Part shown: positions 8,825 to 19,300 of the stretch, piece by piece
Layout of the letters: every line of letters starts with the position of its first letter
How positions within the stretch are numbered: the stretch's first letter is position 1
Origin: Planctomycetaceae bacterium
GTDB taxonomy: Bacteria > Planctomycetota > Planctomycetia > Pirellulales > Thermoguttaceae
Reading direction: 5' to 3'
Assembly (NCBI GenBank): GCA_021372005.1
Contig: JAJFVC010000029.1
Location: 1-64,000 of the forward strand
Length of the DNA: 64,000 nt
Position numbers and translations under genes: made by a program
The notes under the pieces: model-generated
The model's input: only the letters and a program-made list of their open reading frames with translations
Database searches by the model: none
Told to the model about the DNA's origin: nothing

Positions 8825-9394
8825 GTGGCCAGCTACAACACCAGCGAGTTTCGCAAGGGATTGAAAGTCCAATTGGACGGCGATCCGTACATTATGATCG
8901 AGTGCAATTTCGTCAAGCCGGGCAAGGGCCAGGCCCTCTACAAGTGCAAGCTGCGCAATCTGCTTCGCGGCACCGTGCTCGACCGGACCTACAAGAGCGG
9001 CGATTCGATCGACGCCGCCGAGATCGACGAAATCCAGGCCCAATTTCTCTACCGCCAGGCCGACCATTTCGTGTTCATGGACAACGAGTCCTACGAACAA
9101 TACGAACTGACGTCCGAACAGGTGGACGACGCCTGGAAATATCTAAAAGAGAGCATGGTGTGCAGCATCATCCTGCACAACGGGCAGCCGATCAGCATAA
9201 CGCCGCCGAACCACGTGGTGCTGCGCGTCGAATATTGCGAGCCCGGCGCGAAGGGCAACACGGCCACCAACGTCACGAAGCCCTGCAAAGTGGACACCGG
9301 CGCCGAGTTCCCTTGCCCCGCGTTCGTCAACATCGGCGACCTGATCAAGATCGACACCCGCACCGGCGAGTACCTGGAACGAGTCAAGGAGTAG
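8825..9394 (+). CDS. efp: Translation elongation factor P
   Basis: This 189-residue protein has the standard three beta-barrel domains of EF-P, which enters the ribosomal E site and relieves stalling at polyproline stretches. The modification loop reads KPGKGQALYK, with the modified lysine at exactly residue 34, the position beta-lysylated by EpmA/EpmB in E. coli. The C-terminal end is typical (GDLIKIDTRTGEYLERVKE). The start is GTG, preceded by GGAAG about seven bases upstream. The two modification enzymes flank it, epmB divergently and epmA 22 bp downstream. No EpmC hydroxylase is seen nearby. Confidence 0.97.
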   Translation: MASYNTSEFRKGLKVQLDGDPYIMIECNFVKPGKGQALYKCKLRNLLRGTVLDRTYKSGDSIDAAEIDEIQAQFLYRQADHFVFMDNESYEQYELTSEQVDDAWKYLKESMVCSIILHNGQPISITPPNHVVLRVEYCEPGAKGNTATNVTKPCKVDTGAEFPCPAFVNIGDLIKIDTRTGEYLERVKE

Positions 9395-9416
9395 GAAGCG
9401 GGATGAGGAACGGGGG

Positions 9417-10496
9417 ATGGAAAATCGTCCGATGAGGAACCGTGATTTTCGTCCCACGGCCGGTTGGCCGAATCTGCAACGGCGCGCAGAGTTGCTCCGG
9501 CGGCTGCGTGCGTTCTTCGACGACCGGGGGTTTCTCGAAGTCGAAACGCCCATCCTCTCGGCCGACACGGTGGTCGATCGCCATCTCGATCCGTTTTGCG
9601 CAGTGGCCAGTGGTCCGTGGCCGGTGGTTAGCAACGACAAAAACCTTCCATCGCTAGCCCCCAGCCCCCAGCCTCCAACCTCCACTTCTAATCCCCAATC
9701 CCCAATCCCTAATCCCTCTCGTTGGCTCCAAACCTCGCCCGAGTTCGCCATGAAGCGAATGCTGGCGGCCGGGGCCGGACGCATTTACCAGGTCGCCCGC
9801 GTGTTTCGCCAGGATGAAGTTGGGCCGCTGCACAATCCCGAGTTCACGCTGGTCGAATGGTATCAACCGGGCGACGGCCTGGACGCCGGCATGCAGATGA
9901 CCAGCGATCTGTGCGATGCGATCCTTCATCGCGGACCGGCCGAACGCATCACCTACGCCGAGGCCTTCCACCGTTATGTCGGCGTCGATCCGCACGCCAG
10001 CGACGGCCGACAACTAGCTGAAGTCGCTCGAAAACTTGGAGTCGCCGCACCAGACAGTCTATCGACGGACGATCGCGACGGTTGGCTCGATTTACTTTTG
10101 ACGGATCGCGTCCAGCCGCACTTGGGCGTCGGTCGGCCCGCTTTCTTGTGCGATTATCCGGCCAGCCAGGCGGCCTTGGCCCGCACACGGCAAGAAATCG
10201 GGAAGCCGTCGGTGGCCGAGCGATTTGAGTTGTATGTGGACGGCGTCGAGCTGGCCAACGGTTACGATGAATTGCTCGACCCGGGCGAATTGCGGACCAG
10301 AAACGCCGAAGTCAACGCCCAGCGCGTGGCGGACGGCAAAACGGCATTGCCCGAGGAAAGTCGGCTGCTGGCGGCGATGGAGGCGGGTTTCCCGGCTTCG
10401 GTGGGCGTGGCGCTCGGATTTGATCGACTCGTCATGCTAGCCCTCGGCGCAAAAACCATCGCTGAGGTGGTGGCGTTCCCGTTCGATCGGGCGTAA
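9417..10496 (+). CDS. epmA: EF-P lysine ligase EpmA (GenX/PoxA) with a repeat-derived in-frame insertion
   Basis: A 359-residue class II lysyl-tRNA synthetase paralogue that lacks the anticodon-binding domain and attaches beta-lysine to EF-P Lys34. Visible: RGFLEVETPILS (motif 1), LQTSPEFAMKRML, the motif 2 region VFRQDEVGPLHNPEF and LVEWYQ, and the C-terminal motif 3 ALGFDRLVMLALG. Residues from about 63 to 100 do not belong to the family. They are encoded by two 7-bp repeat arrays (9604-9631 and 9655-9716) and are rich in Pro, Ser and Asn. They sit between HLDPF and LQTSPEF, a loop of variable length in the family, so the enzyme may remain active. The start is uncertain: ATG at 9417 or 9432. 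Confidence 0.9.
   Translation: MENRPMRNRDFRPTAGWPNLQRRAELLRRLRAFFDDRGFLEVETPILSADTVVDRHLDPFCAVASGPWPVVSNDKNLPSLAPSPQPPTSTSNPQSPIPNPSRWLQTSPEFAMKRMLAAGAGRIYQVARVFRQDEVGPLHNPEFTLVEWYQPGDGLDAGMQMTSDLCDAILHRGPAERITYAEAFHRYVGVDPHASDGRQLAEVARKLGVAAPDSLSTDDRDGWLDLLLTDRVQPHLGVGRPAFLCDYPASQAALARTRQEIGKPSVAERFELYVDGVELANGYDELLDPGELRTRNAEVNAQRVADGKTALPEESRLLAAMEAGFPASVGVALGFDRLVMLALGAKTIAEVVAFPFDRA
9604..9631 (+). repeat. epmA: Heptamer array 1 within epmA (4 units)
   Basis: Four consecutive 7-bp units: TGGCCAG, TGGTCCG, TGGCCGG, TGGTTAG. They are in frame and encode part of the extra loop of EpmA. Seven-base periodicity with a constant TGG start is seen directly. Confidence 0.8.
9655..9716 (+). repeat. 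epmA: Heptamer array 2 within epmA (9 units)
   Basis: Nine tandem units follow the pattern YARYCYC: TAGCCCC, CAGCCCC, CAGCCTC, CAACCTC, CACTTC (one base short), TAATCCC, CAATCCC, CAATCCC, TAATCCC. The array reads through in frame as a Pro/Ser/Asn-rich peptide. It resembles in style the short tandemly repeated heptamers (STRR) known from cyanobacterial genomes. Confidence 0.85.
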
Positions 10497-10509
10497 AATA
10501 GGCGACACT

Positions 10510-10725
10510 ATGCCTAACCCATTCGATCCCTATCGTGAAGCGTTGGTCGTCGAGACCTTGACGGTTTGGCCCCAAGATTTGCCAGGCACCCCGCTGGCCG
10601 ATTCCGAGCGGCGGCACATTGAAGAGCGTCTGCACGCCGACCCGGCCCATACGACACAGTTGGAATACGTCAAAATCCCAGCCGGGTTCATCCGCAAAAT
10701 CACCGTCACGGCCTCCGACCTGTAA
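10510..10725 (+). CDS. Small conserved-looking protein of unknown function
   Basis: A 71-residue soluble protein between epmA (13 bp upstream) and aroB (12 bp downstream). It has no signal peptide or membrane segment. It opens MPNPFDPYREALVVET and ends with a short basic beta segment (PAGFIRKITVTASDL). The tight packing, plausible codon use and AGG eight bases before the ATG support a real gene. I do not recognise the family. Confidence 0.65.
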   Translation: MPNPFDPYREALVVETLTVWPQDLPGTPLADSERRHIEERLHADPAHTTQLEYVKIPAGFIRKITVTASDL

Positions 10726-10737
10726 CGGATTGCCTCT

Positions 10738-11868
10738 ATGACCGCCCCTGTTCAGAACGTCCGCGTCCGCCTGGCCGAGCGAAGCTACGACATCCAAATC
10801 GGCGCCGGCAACCTGACCGGGTTCGGCCGGTTTTTCACCGATCGGGTCCAAGCGTCGCACGCGATCGTCCTCACCGATGAAAACGTCCACAAGCTGCACG
10901 CCCTGCGAGTGGCCGAGAGCCTGGGCCAACAAGACCTCGAAACCGACGTGATCGTCGTCGCGCCGGGCGAGTCGAGCAAGTCGGTCGAAGTGGCCGCGGG
11001 ACTTTGGGACGGACTGCTGCAACTGGGCGCCGATCGCAAAACAGCGGTCGTCGCCGTCGGCGGCGGCGTGATCGGCGATCTGGCCGGGTTCGTCGCCGCC
11101 ACGTTCGCGCGCGGATTGCGGTTCTTTCAAGCGCCCACGTCGCTGCTGGCCCAAGTGGACAGCTCCGTCGGCGGCAAGGTGGGCATCGATCTGCCTGAGG
11201 CCAAGAACATGGTCGGCGCGTTTTGGCAGCCGCAAGGCGTGCTGATCGACGCCGAAACGCTGACGACGCTGCCCGACAACGAGTATCGCGCGGGGTTGGC
11301 CGAAGTGGTCAAATACGGGGTGATTCTCGACGCCGAGTTTTTCGATTTTTTGGAGGCGAACGTTGCCGCGATCCACCAGCGCGATCACGATACGTTGATT
11401 CGCATGGTCGCACGTTGTTGCCGGCTGAAAGCCGACGTGGTCGAACAAGACGAGCGGGAAGAAACCGGGCTGCGGGCGATCTTGAACTTCGGTCACACCT
11501 ACGGCCACGCGATCGAGATGCTTTCGTGGCGCAAAGAGAAAAATAAATCTCACGCCCGGTCTTCGGACCTCGGCTCTTTGCTTCACGGCGAGGCCGTATC
11601 GATCGGCATGGTTCTGGCCTCGCGATTGGCCGAGCGGCTCGGGCGAGTCGACTCGCATTTCACCGAACGATTACGGTCGATCTTGCAATCGCTGGGGCTG
11701 CCGACCGACGTACCTGAATTCGATCGGAAAACGATCCTCGACGCCATGAAGCACGACAAAAAAACGGCCTACGGTAAGCTTCGATTCGTGCTGCCCAGCC
11801 GAATGGGCCACGTCGAGTTGATCGGCGATGTGGATTCCAAACACATCGCGGCTGTATTGGACCAATAG
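10738..11868 (+). CDS. aroB: 3-dehydroquinate synthase
   Basis: A 376-residue enzyme of the shikimate pathway, converting DAHP to 3-dehydroquinate using NAD+ and a divalent metal, usually Zn. The NAD-binding glycine-rich segment VGGGVIGDLAGFVAATFARG is followed by APTSLLAQVDSSVGGKVGID, the active-site core of the family. The metal ligands are supplied by Glu in YRAGLAEVVKYG and by His in FGHTYGHAIE and LHGEAVSIGM. About 15 extra residues (WRKEKNKSHARSSD region) separate the last two motifs, longer than usual but in a surface loop. It is likely transcribed with epmA and the small gene upstream, with dprA 40 bp downstream. Confidence 0.96.
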   Translation: MTAPVQNVRVRLAERSYDIQIGAGNLTGFGRFFTDRVQASHAIVLTDENVHKLHALRVAESLGQQDLETDVIVVAPGESSKSVEVAAGLWDGLLQLGADRKTAVVAVGGGVIGDLAGFVAATFARGLRFFQAPTSLLAQVDSSVGGKVGIDLPEAKNMVGAFWQPQGVLIDAETLTTLPDNEYRAGLAEVVKYGVILDAEFFDFLEANVAAIHQRDHDTLIRMVARCCRLKADVVEQDEREETGLRAILNFGHTYGHAIEMLSWRKEKNKSHARSSDLGSLLHGEAVSIGMVLASRLAERLGRVDSHFTERLRSILQSLGLPTDVPEFDRKTILDAMKHDKKTAYGKLRFVLPSRMGHVELIGDVDSKHIAAVLDQ

Positions 11869-11908
11869 CCACGAGGACATCCACGGCGATTCGGGGGATC
11901 GGTAAAAA

Positions 11909-13036
11909 ATGTCCGAGCACCGCGGTCCTCTTGCCAACGACGAATTGATCGACACGCTGCGGCTTTCGCTGATTCCCGGCGTCGGACCACGACATCGAAA
12001 AGATCTGCTCGAACGATTCGGCACGGCCAAGGCCGTGTTGGCGGCGGCCGCGAGTCAATTGCGCGAAGTGTACGGCGTCGGCCCCAAACTGGCCCATGCC
12101 ATCGTCGAGGCCGACCATCAGATCGACGTCGAGGCGGAAATCGCCTTGTGCCGCCAGCATGATATTGCGATCCTCACCGAGTCGCATGCGGAGTACCCCC
12201 GCGCGCTGCGTGAAATTCACGATCCGCCGGGCGTGCTTTTTGTTCGCGGAGAGCTTCAGCCGCGTGACGCGCTGGCCATCGGCATCGTCGGCACTCGACA
12301 CAGCACGCAATACGGCCTGCGTCAGGCCGAACGGCTGGCCGGCTCGCTGGCTCGGGCCGGCCTGACGGTCGTCAGCGGACTGGCTCGCGGCATCGACGCG
12401 GCGGCGCATCGCGGGGCGTTGGCCGCCGGCGGCCGCACGATCGCCGTGTTGGCCAGCGGTGTGCTGAACGTCTATCCGCCCGAACACGCCGCGCTGGCCG
12501 AGGAGGTGATCGCGCACGGCGCATTGGTGAGCGAATCGCCTCCGCACGCGCAACCGCTGTCGGGCACATTTCCGCAACGTAATCGTCTGATCAGCGGCAT
12601 GACGCTCGGCGTGATCGTGGTCGAGGCGGCCGAACGCAGCGGCGCGCTCATTACGGCCCGCCACGCGATGGAGCAAGGACGCGAGGTGTTTGCCGTGCCT
12701 GGCAACGCCGACAGCCGCACGTCGCGCGGCTGCCACCGATTGATCCGCGACGGGGCGAAGCTGGTCGAATCGGCCGACGACGTGCTCGAAGAACTCGGCC
12801 CGCTGGTCGAGGCCGCGCCGCAGGCCGACGGCCAAGTGATTCATCATCCGGCCGAACTGCTGCTAAACGACTTGGAGCGACAGGTGCTTTCGACGATTGG
12901 CGGCGAGGCTACCTCGATCGATCGGATCGTTGCCGAGACGGGCCTGCCGGTCGCTCAGGTGCTTTCCACGTTGAGCGTGTTGGAGATGCGTCGCGTGATT
13001 CGTCGTCTGAGCGGGACCACCGTCGCACGGCCTTAG
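11909..13036 (+). CDS. dprA: DNA-processing protein DprA
   Basis: A 375-residue protein that binds single-stranded DNA and loads RecA during natural transformation. An N-terminal helix-hairpin-helix/SAM-like region (IPGVGPRHRKDLLERFG) is followed by the Rossmann-like DprA core with VGTRHSTQYGLRQAERLAG, SGLARGIDAAAHRGAL, the GVLNVYPPEH loop, PQRNRLISGMTLGVIVVEA and AVPGNADSRTSRGCHRLI. The C-terminal 70 residues form a winged-helix DprA_WH domain (LLNDLERQVLSTIGG to the end). No com genes are in view, so competence itself is not shown. Confidence 0.96.
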   Translation: MSEHRGPLANDELIDTLRLSLIPGVGPRHRKDLLERFGTAKAVLAAAASQLREVYGVGPKLAHAIVEADHQIDVEAEIALCRQHDIAILTESHAEYPRALREIHDPPGVLFVRGELQPRDALAIGIVGTRHSTQYGLRQAERLAGSLARAGLTVVSGLARGIDAAAHRGALAAGGRTIAVLASGVLNVYPPEHAALAEEVIAHGALVSESPPHAQPLSGTFPQRNRLISGMTLGVIVVEAAERSGALITARHAMEQGREVFAVPGNADSRTSRGCHRLIRDGAKLVESADDVLEELGPLVEAAPQADGQVIHHPAELLLNDLERQVLSTIGGEATSIDRIVAETGLPVAQVLSTLSVLEMRRVIRRLSGTTVARP

Positions 13037-13361
13037 CCGTCCATCGGACCGGCCGCAAAATGCCGATCACAAACTCCAAATTCGGCGGAAACTGCCCCCA
13101 AATCGCCATACTCAACCATAGCTTTTCTCTAAGCCGCATTTGCTTGCTAAGTTACCACATCCCCATTATACTGGATAAGCACAGGCTCCTCACAAGCGGG
13201 AAGCCACTTTGGTCGTCGAGTGTCTGCGGGCGGGGGGGACGGAGGGATCGGCACATCGCCATTCATCGGCGACCCATTGCTGCGATTTTCTTGCGACAAG
13301 ACGACCGGCGATTTTTTCGCCTTCGTCCAACACTTCTGGCATTTTCGGGAGCTCAAACCAA
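13037..13361. other. Intergenic leader of the giant TPR operon
   Basis: This holds a good promoter candidate at 13144-13172 and then about 180 nt of leader before the ATG at 13362. The leader contains a G-rich stretch at 13229-13241. No terminator for dprA with a T-tract was found and no credible gene is present. The frame is open upstream of 13362 but lies mostly between promoter and start, and it encodes a non-conserved His/Arg-rich extension. Confidence 0.5.
13144..13172 (+). promoter_or_regulatory. Sigma70-type promoter of the giant TPR operon
   Basis: TTGCTA (13144-13149) and TATACT (13167-13172) are separated by 17 bp, with four and five matches to consensus. This is one of the better promoters in the window. 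It implies an untranslated leader of about 180 nt before the giant TPR gene, enough for leader-based control, although no known riboswitch was recognised. Confidence 0.55.
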
Positions 13362-16300
13362 ATGACTCGTGCGATCACGGTGCGGGGTTGTTGGGCCGCG
13401 GTGTTGCTGGGCGTTCTGGCGTTGGGGAGTCCTTGGATCCTGGCCGACGAGGAGAACAGCTCGGCGTTGAAGTATCACGCGGCTTTGCAAAAGCGTCCTG
13501 AACCCGGCTACTTGTTCGACCGTTTTTATAATGCTTGGCTCGACCAGTCGACGGCCGAATCGCTCCAAGAATTCTTGCAGAAGCAAATCGAACGGTCGGA
13601 CACGACGGCCAACCGGTTGTTGTTGGCGTTTTTCCATTCCAAGCAGAACAACGACCAAGCCGCCGTCGATGAATTGAGCAAGGCGTTGAAGGCCGATCCG
13701 CACAATGCCGCCCTTTGGTATCATCGGGCCCAGGCCGAGTCGCGAATGCTTGATTTCGATTCGGCCATCGCCGATCTGCGTCGCGCGGCCAAGTCAAAAC
13801 CCGACGACAAACAGTCGTTGGCCATCGAGCGGCTGTTGGGCACTCTGTTGGCCCGCAATCGCCAAACAACCGAAGCGATCGCCGTGTGGAAGGCGATCTT
13901 GACCGCCCACCCCGACGACGAAGATCTCTGTGAAGACATTATCGAATTGCACGTCGAGGAAGGCTTGTATCCACAGGCGGCCGAGTTGTTGGAGTTGTTG
14001 ATTTCACGGACCAAGGATCCCTACGCGGCCGTCACGCGGCGGCTCCGATTGGGCGACGTGCATCAACGGGCCGGCCGGCGTCAAAAGGCCGTCGAACTCT
14101 ACTCCTCCGCCCTGCGCGAATCGGGCGAAAACAGTTGGCTCGAACGCGAAATCCTCGCCCAAATCGAACAATCGTTCCGCGCCGAGGATGATCTGGTCGG
14201 ACTGAAAAAACAATACGCGAAGCTGATCGAAACCTATCCCAAGCGAATCGTCTTGCGGCAGCGGCAGTGCCGATTGCTGGCCGACCTAGGCCAGTCGGAG
14301 GAAGCGATTCGCGGCTATCGCGACATTTTGGAGCGAACGCCCGGCGATCGCGCCAATCGCGAGGAGTTCGTCGAGATGCTTTGCCGGGCCGGACGCCTCG
14401 AGACGGCCGTTCAGGAACTTGAAACCCTGTGCCAACAAAATCCCAAGGACGCGGAATTGCGCGTTCGCTTGGCCAAGTTGTGGAACCAGGCCAAAAATCC
14501 TCAAAAGGCCGTCGAGGCCGCGCGGCAATACTTGGACCTTTCCGACCACAGCGAATACGCCTATTTGCGGGCCGCCCGTTTGGTCGAGTCGTTCGGCGAT
14601 CGAAGCCGCGCCGCGAAGTTCTACCAGACGATGGCCGACGCCTTCCGCGATTCGCCTTCCGCACAAGAGGCGTTTGCGGCGTTTCTGTACGCCGACGGCC
14701 AAAAAGACCGGGCCCTGACGATTTGGAAATCGTTGGCCGCCAAGGCCGACCTGAACCAGACGTTGAACATCGCCCGCACGTTGGACGCCCGGAATGAAGA
14801 CAAGACGGCGTTGGAAATCTTGACAAGCCGTGAAAAACAATTCGGCGACGATCCGTTGTTTCTGGGCCAACGGGTTGGCACGGCTCTGCGGTTGAAACAG
14901 TACGAATCGTGTTTGCCCTGGGCCCGGCGCCGCGTCGAGCTGGCGAAAACCTCCGCCGAGCTGGAAGCCGCCGTTGTGTCGTTCCTCACCGCCTGCCAAC
15001 AGGCCGACCGGCTCGACCCGACCCTCCGCGAACTGAAGGCGCTCCAACTTCGTCCGATCGCGCTAAGTTGCCTGTTGGCCGAACTGTTGGAGACCGTCGG
15101 CGACAGCCCGCAAGCCGATCAGTTGTTGCAAGCGCCGGCCGCCCAGGGTGAACCGCTGGCCGTGGCCGAACAAATCCGCTTGTTCACCACGCGAGGTCAA
15201 TGGGCCGAGGCCGCCGCGGCGACTCGCCGATTGTTGGAGCTATCCGGAGGGCGACAAACTCCACTGGTGCGGCGTTTAGTGGAGCTGTACGAGCGCAACG
15301 GGCAATTCGACGAAGCGATGAAGTGGGTGGAGACGTGGAAGCGGCTCTCGCCGGGCGCGACGACGCCCTGGCTCACCGAGGCCCGGCTGCTGCAAATGCA
15401 GGGCAAGGCCCCCGAACTCGCCTTGGATTCGCTGCGCAAGGCCATCCAACGATTCCCGGACGACGAGGAGCTGCGCACCCGGCTGGCCCAAACGTATCAG
15501 GACCTCGGCAAGCCGCGCGACGCCGAGCAAGTCTACTGGCAACTCTATGAGAAGGCGTCCGATCTGAGCGACAAGCTCCGCTGGGTTTCGGAACTGGCTC
15601 AATCGGCCCAACGCGAAGGGACAACTCCGCGCCTGATCGAGTTGTTCCGCCAACGCAGTCAAAACAACCGGCAGTCGATCGTCCCTTGGATGGCGATGGC
15701 GGAAATCTATCGCGTGGTCGACGACTCGCAGAATCGCCGCCAAGCGTTGTTGGCCGCAGCCAAGCTGAAGCCCGACGATCTACAACTGCTCACGCAAATC
15801 GCTCGGCTTGAGGAATTGGAGGGCGACTGGAAATCGGCCGTCGCGACGCTCGAGCGCGCCGCCGCATTGGACAAAACGACGCAAACCCGTCAAAAAATCG
15901 CGACGCTCCATCTCTCGTTCGGCAATCGCGACACGGGATTGGCCATGATGCGCGACTTGCTCGGCGAGCAGATCGCCGACCCCCGCGTCGTGGAGCGTTT
16001 GGCCGATTCGCTGTGCGGAATGCAAGAGTGGGAGCGAGCCGTTGAGTTGCTTCGCCCGCGCCTGGCCGAACATCCGGGCGATTACCGGCTGCGCTATTTG
16101 CTGGGCGTGGCCTACGAGGAGTCGGGCAAGACGTCCGAGGCGCTCGACCAATTCGTCACGCTGCTGGATCGCCAGGAGGAATTGCCCAATCTGAAGAAAA
16201 AGCTGTCGTCGAACGCGGCGGCAAACCTCGGCTACCTCGATCTGCTCGGCCGGTTGCTTCCCGCCGAGGCCGTCGACTGGTTCCGGCTCTCGGAAGGCCG

Positions 16301-19300
16301 ACACATGGCGTACGGTCATCGTCAGCCGGGAATGGCCCAAGCGATGAACCGCGGCGGCACGGGGGTCGTCTCGACGATTTTTCAACCGCCGAGCGTCGAC
16401 GCCGTTCGGTCCTACGCGATGTCCCACGTGCTGACGTTGGCGACCGGGCTCGACGATTCGCAAACCGCCGCGTTGACCGCTGCGCTCAAATCGCACGGCG
16501 TGCGCGATCCCAAGGTGCTATTGAAATTGGGAGTCAACCTGCAGGGCGGGATGCCGAACGTCACCGAAGCGCTCGACGAGAATCCCAACAATGAGGCCCT
16601 GCTGGCGATGGCCGTCTTCACTCGATTTGACCCTTCGGGTTCTAATCGGGAGGACGACATGGTTCGCGCGTTCAAGAAATTCCGCAAGTCGCGGCCCGAG
16701 CTGGCCGTCATGGCGGCGATGCAAGCAGAATCATTGTTGGACGACGGCCTGACGCTGGCCGCCACCCTCCAGCGGCCGAATCCGTTCGTCGTCATGGCGA
16801 TCGCCCAATCGTTGGGCGGAGGGCCTTGGGGCAATCAACGACGGGCGTTCACGCTCGACCCCAAACACCGCAATGCCATTGTGCGGCAGTTGGTCGCCTG
16901 GTATCCCCAAATGTCCAAGGACCAGAACAGCCCGTTCGGTCCCTGGGCGTTTTATTTGGTCGCCAACGCAGTCCGCGCGGCCGGCAACGCCGAAGCCTAT
17001 TTTACCTTGCTGGACAACGAGGTGACCCAATGGCGCAAAAACCCGTCCCAACAGGCGTCGCGCCAGGCCGTGATGGTTTTCGGACGCTCGAACACGCCCT
17101 TGTTGGCGCCGCTGAAGTTTCCACCGGACCAGCTTTCCGACTTTCCGCCCAACGTGCTCACGATGCTGTCCAGGTCCCAGGACAATCCTTTCCAACCACC
17201 CTCCCCTGACGAGGAGACGACGGACTGGACGCCGAAAAAAATTGTGCCGCTGCTGCAAAAGATCCAAGACCCGACGCTGCGCGTTCTGCTGGCTCAGAAT
17301 GATGAAGCGTCCCAACTGGTTGAATCGGAGCTGAAAACGATGTTGGCCCAAAAGCCGCCTCGGTTGGACGCGTATCTGCTGGCGGCCGGCAAGGCCTCGA
17401 CGGATTCGCGGTACGGCGACGCGATCGGGTTGCTCGAAAAGGCTCGCCATCTGCCGATGAAGCCGGAGATGCGGCGGCAAGTGGACGCGGCGATTGTCAG
17501 CGCCGCGATGGCCGTGAAAGACGCCAACGACAAGAATCGGCAAGAATGGCTGAAAATCGGCGGCGACGCCGCGCTGCGGTTGCGACGCCAACGGCTCGAC
17601 CCTGCGCAGCGCGAGCAGTTGGCGTTGGCCCTGGACGATCTAGGGCTGAAAGACGAAGCGAAGAAACTTGAAAAGCAACTCGTCGCCGCCAGCTCCTCTC
17701 CTTCGTTTTCTCCCTCGCCGTACGCCGCCCCCATGACGCCGACGAGTCAAGAACGCCTCGAAAAAATGGTGGCCGCCGGCAACCGCCAGTCCGCGGTGCG
17801 ACTGCTGGTCAACGAACTGCGATCCCTCGTCATGCAGGTCGCCGCCAATCCAGGCAATCGCTCGTGGCTCCGCAATCAAGCCCGTGAAATGAAGAAACGA
17901 ATGAACCATCTCGGGCTGACCGACGAGGTGATGCAGCAATTCACGCCCGGCCAAGACGCCTCGCCGGCTCGTCTCAACGAATGCGCAATCGTCTTGGCAA
18001 TGTTCGATCGGACGTCGGAGGCCCGAACGCTGTATGAACGCGTGCTGGCCAAACGTCCCAAAGACGTCAACGCCCGCGTTGCGCTTTTGTTGATGTCGGC
18101 CCGATCCGACAGCCGTTCGGCGGACATCGAAAAACACCTATCCCAACTGAGCGACGTCGGCAGCAATCAGCTCGGCCAATCCTTGAACGAGGGCGTCACC
18201 GACATGGAAAGCCCTTTGGACGAGCGATTCCGGCTGGTCGAATTGGCCATCCGCCTGTTGACCGTTTCCAAAGAACATCCACAAATCAACGCTCCGTGGG
18301 CCATGGCGTTGGTCCAGTCTTTCGGCCGCCGTCTGTACTGGAACAACCAGTCCAATCAACAAACGCTGCCCTCCTTGTACGAACGAGAGAAAACCAACGA
18401 CTCGTCGCGCGAGGTGACGGTCGAGTTGTTGCGTCGCCGCCGGAAGCTGCACGACGATTTGTGTCTACGCATGATCGACGTGCCCGATCTGAGCCGCGCC
18501 GGATTCCGATATCTTTTGGCCGCGAGCGAGGCGTCCGACAAACCGTTGTCCGACGACGAGGTCAAGCAGTTCCGCCAGCGGGCCGAAAAGATCCTCCTCG
18601 ACGAATCGCAACCGAAACTTCGATCGCCGCAATTTGGCGTCACCGCCTATTACGGCAATCAAAACAGCCCGAATGAAGTGCGGCCACGCGAACCGGAAGA
18701 TTTTCTGGTCGCCCAGGCCTGGCAGTCGAACGATTGGCGATCGATCGACGAAGTGCTGCTGCCGAAGCTGGCCGGCGGCCGCGGCGCCCCGATCCGCAAG
18801 AAGATCACTCGCCTCATGCAGTTATACCGCTGCCCGGCCGACGAGTTTTTGACCTTGGCCGTACAGATTGCCAAGGAACCGGCGACTGCGATGCCGGGCA
18901 TGATGCCCAACGACAGCGGTTTGGAGACCGTCGTGGACGTTTGGGCCGACCGCAAACTGTCGACCGTCGATCTGGAACCGATGATCTTCGAGGCCATGCG
19001 TCGCAATCCGACTTCGCCTTACCAACCGATGCAAACGACGTTCCCTTCGCGATATCTCGCCACGCTTGCAGACCGAGGAGAGACGAAAAAGGCCGAGGCG
19101 GTGCTGGAGCATTTGACGACCGTTTATCTTGGACCGGCGGAGAAGCGTGCGGAGTTCGTCCAGAAGAATTTCCAAAGGAATCAAATAACTCCCGGCACCG
19201 CGAACGCGAAGATTTACACGTTTGGTCAAATCCTGTCGCAACTGGCCCAAGACGATTCGCTCGTGTTTTTGGTCTTCGCGCAAATTGAATCGACGCCGCA

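Noticed and set aside
9604-9716. Possible CRISPR array
   Set aside because: The unit is 7 bp, units are contiguous without spacers, and no cas genes are near.
14032-15743. Several minus-strand open frames inside the giant TPR gene
   Set aside because: TPR motifs are continuous on the plus strand; the reverse frames lack ribosome sites and domains.
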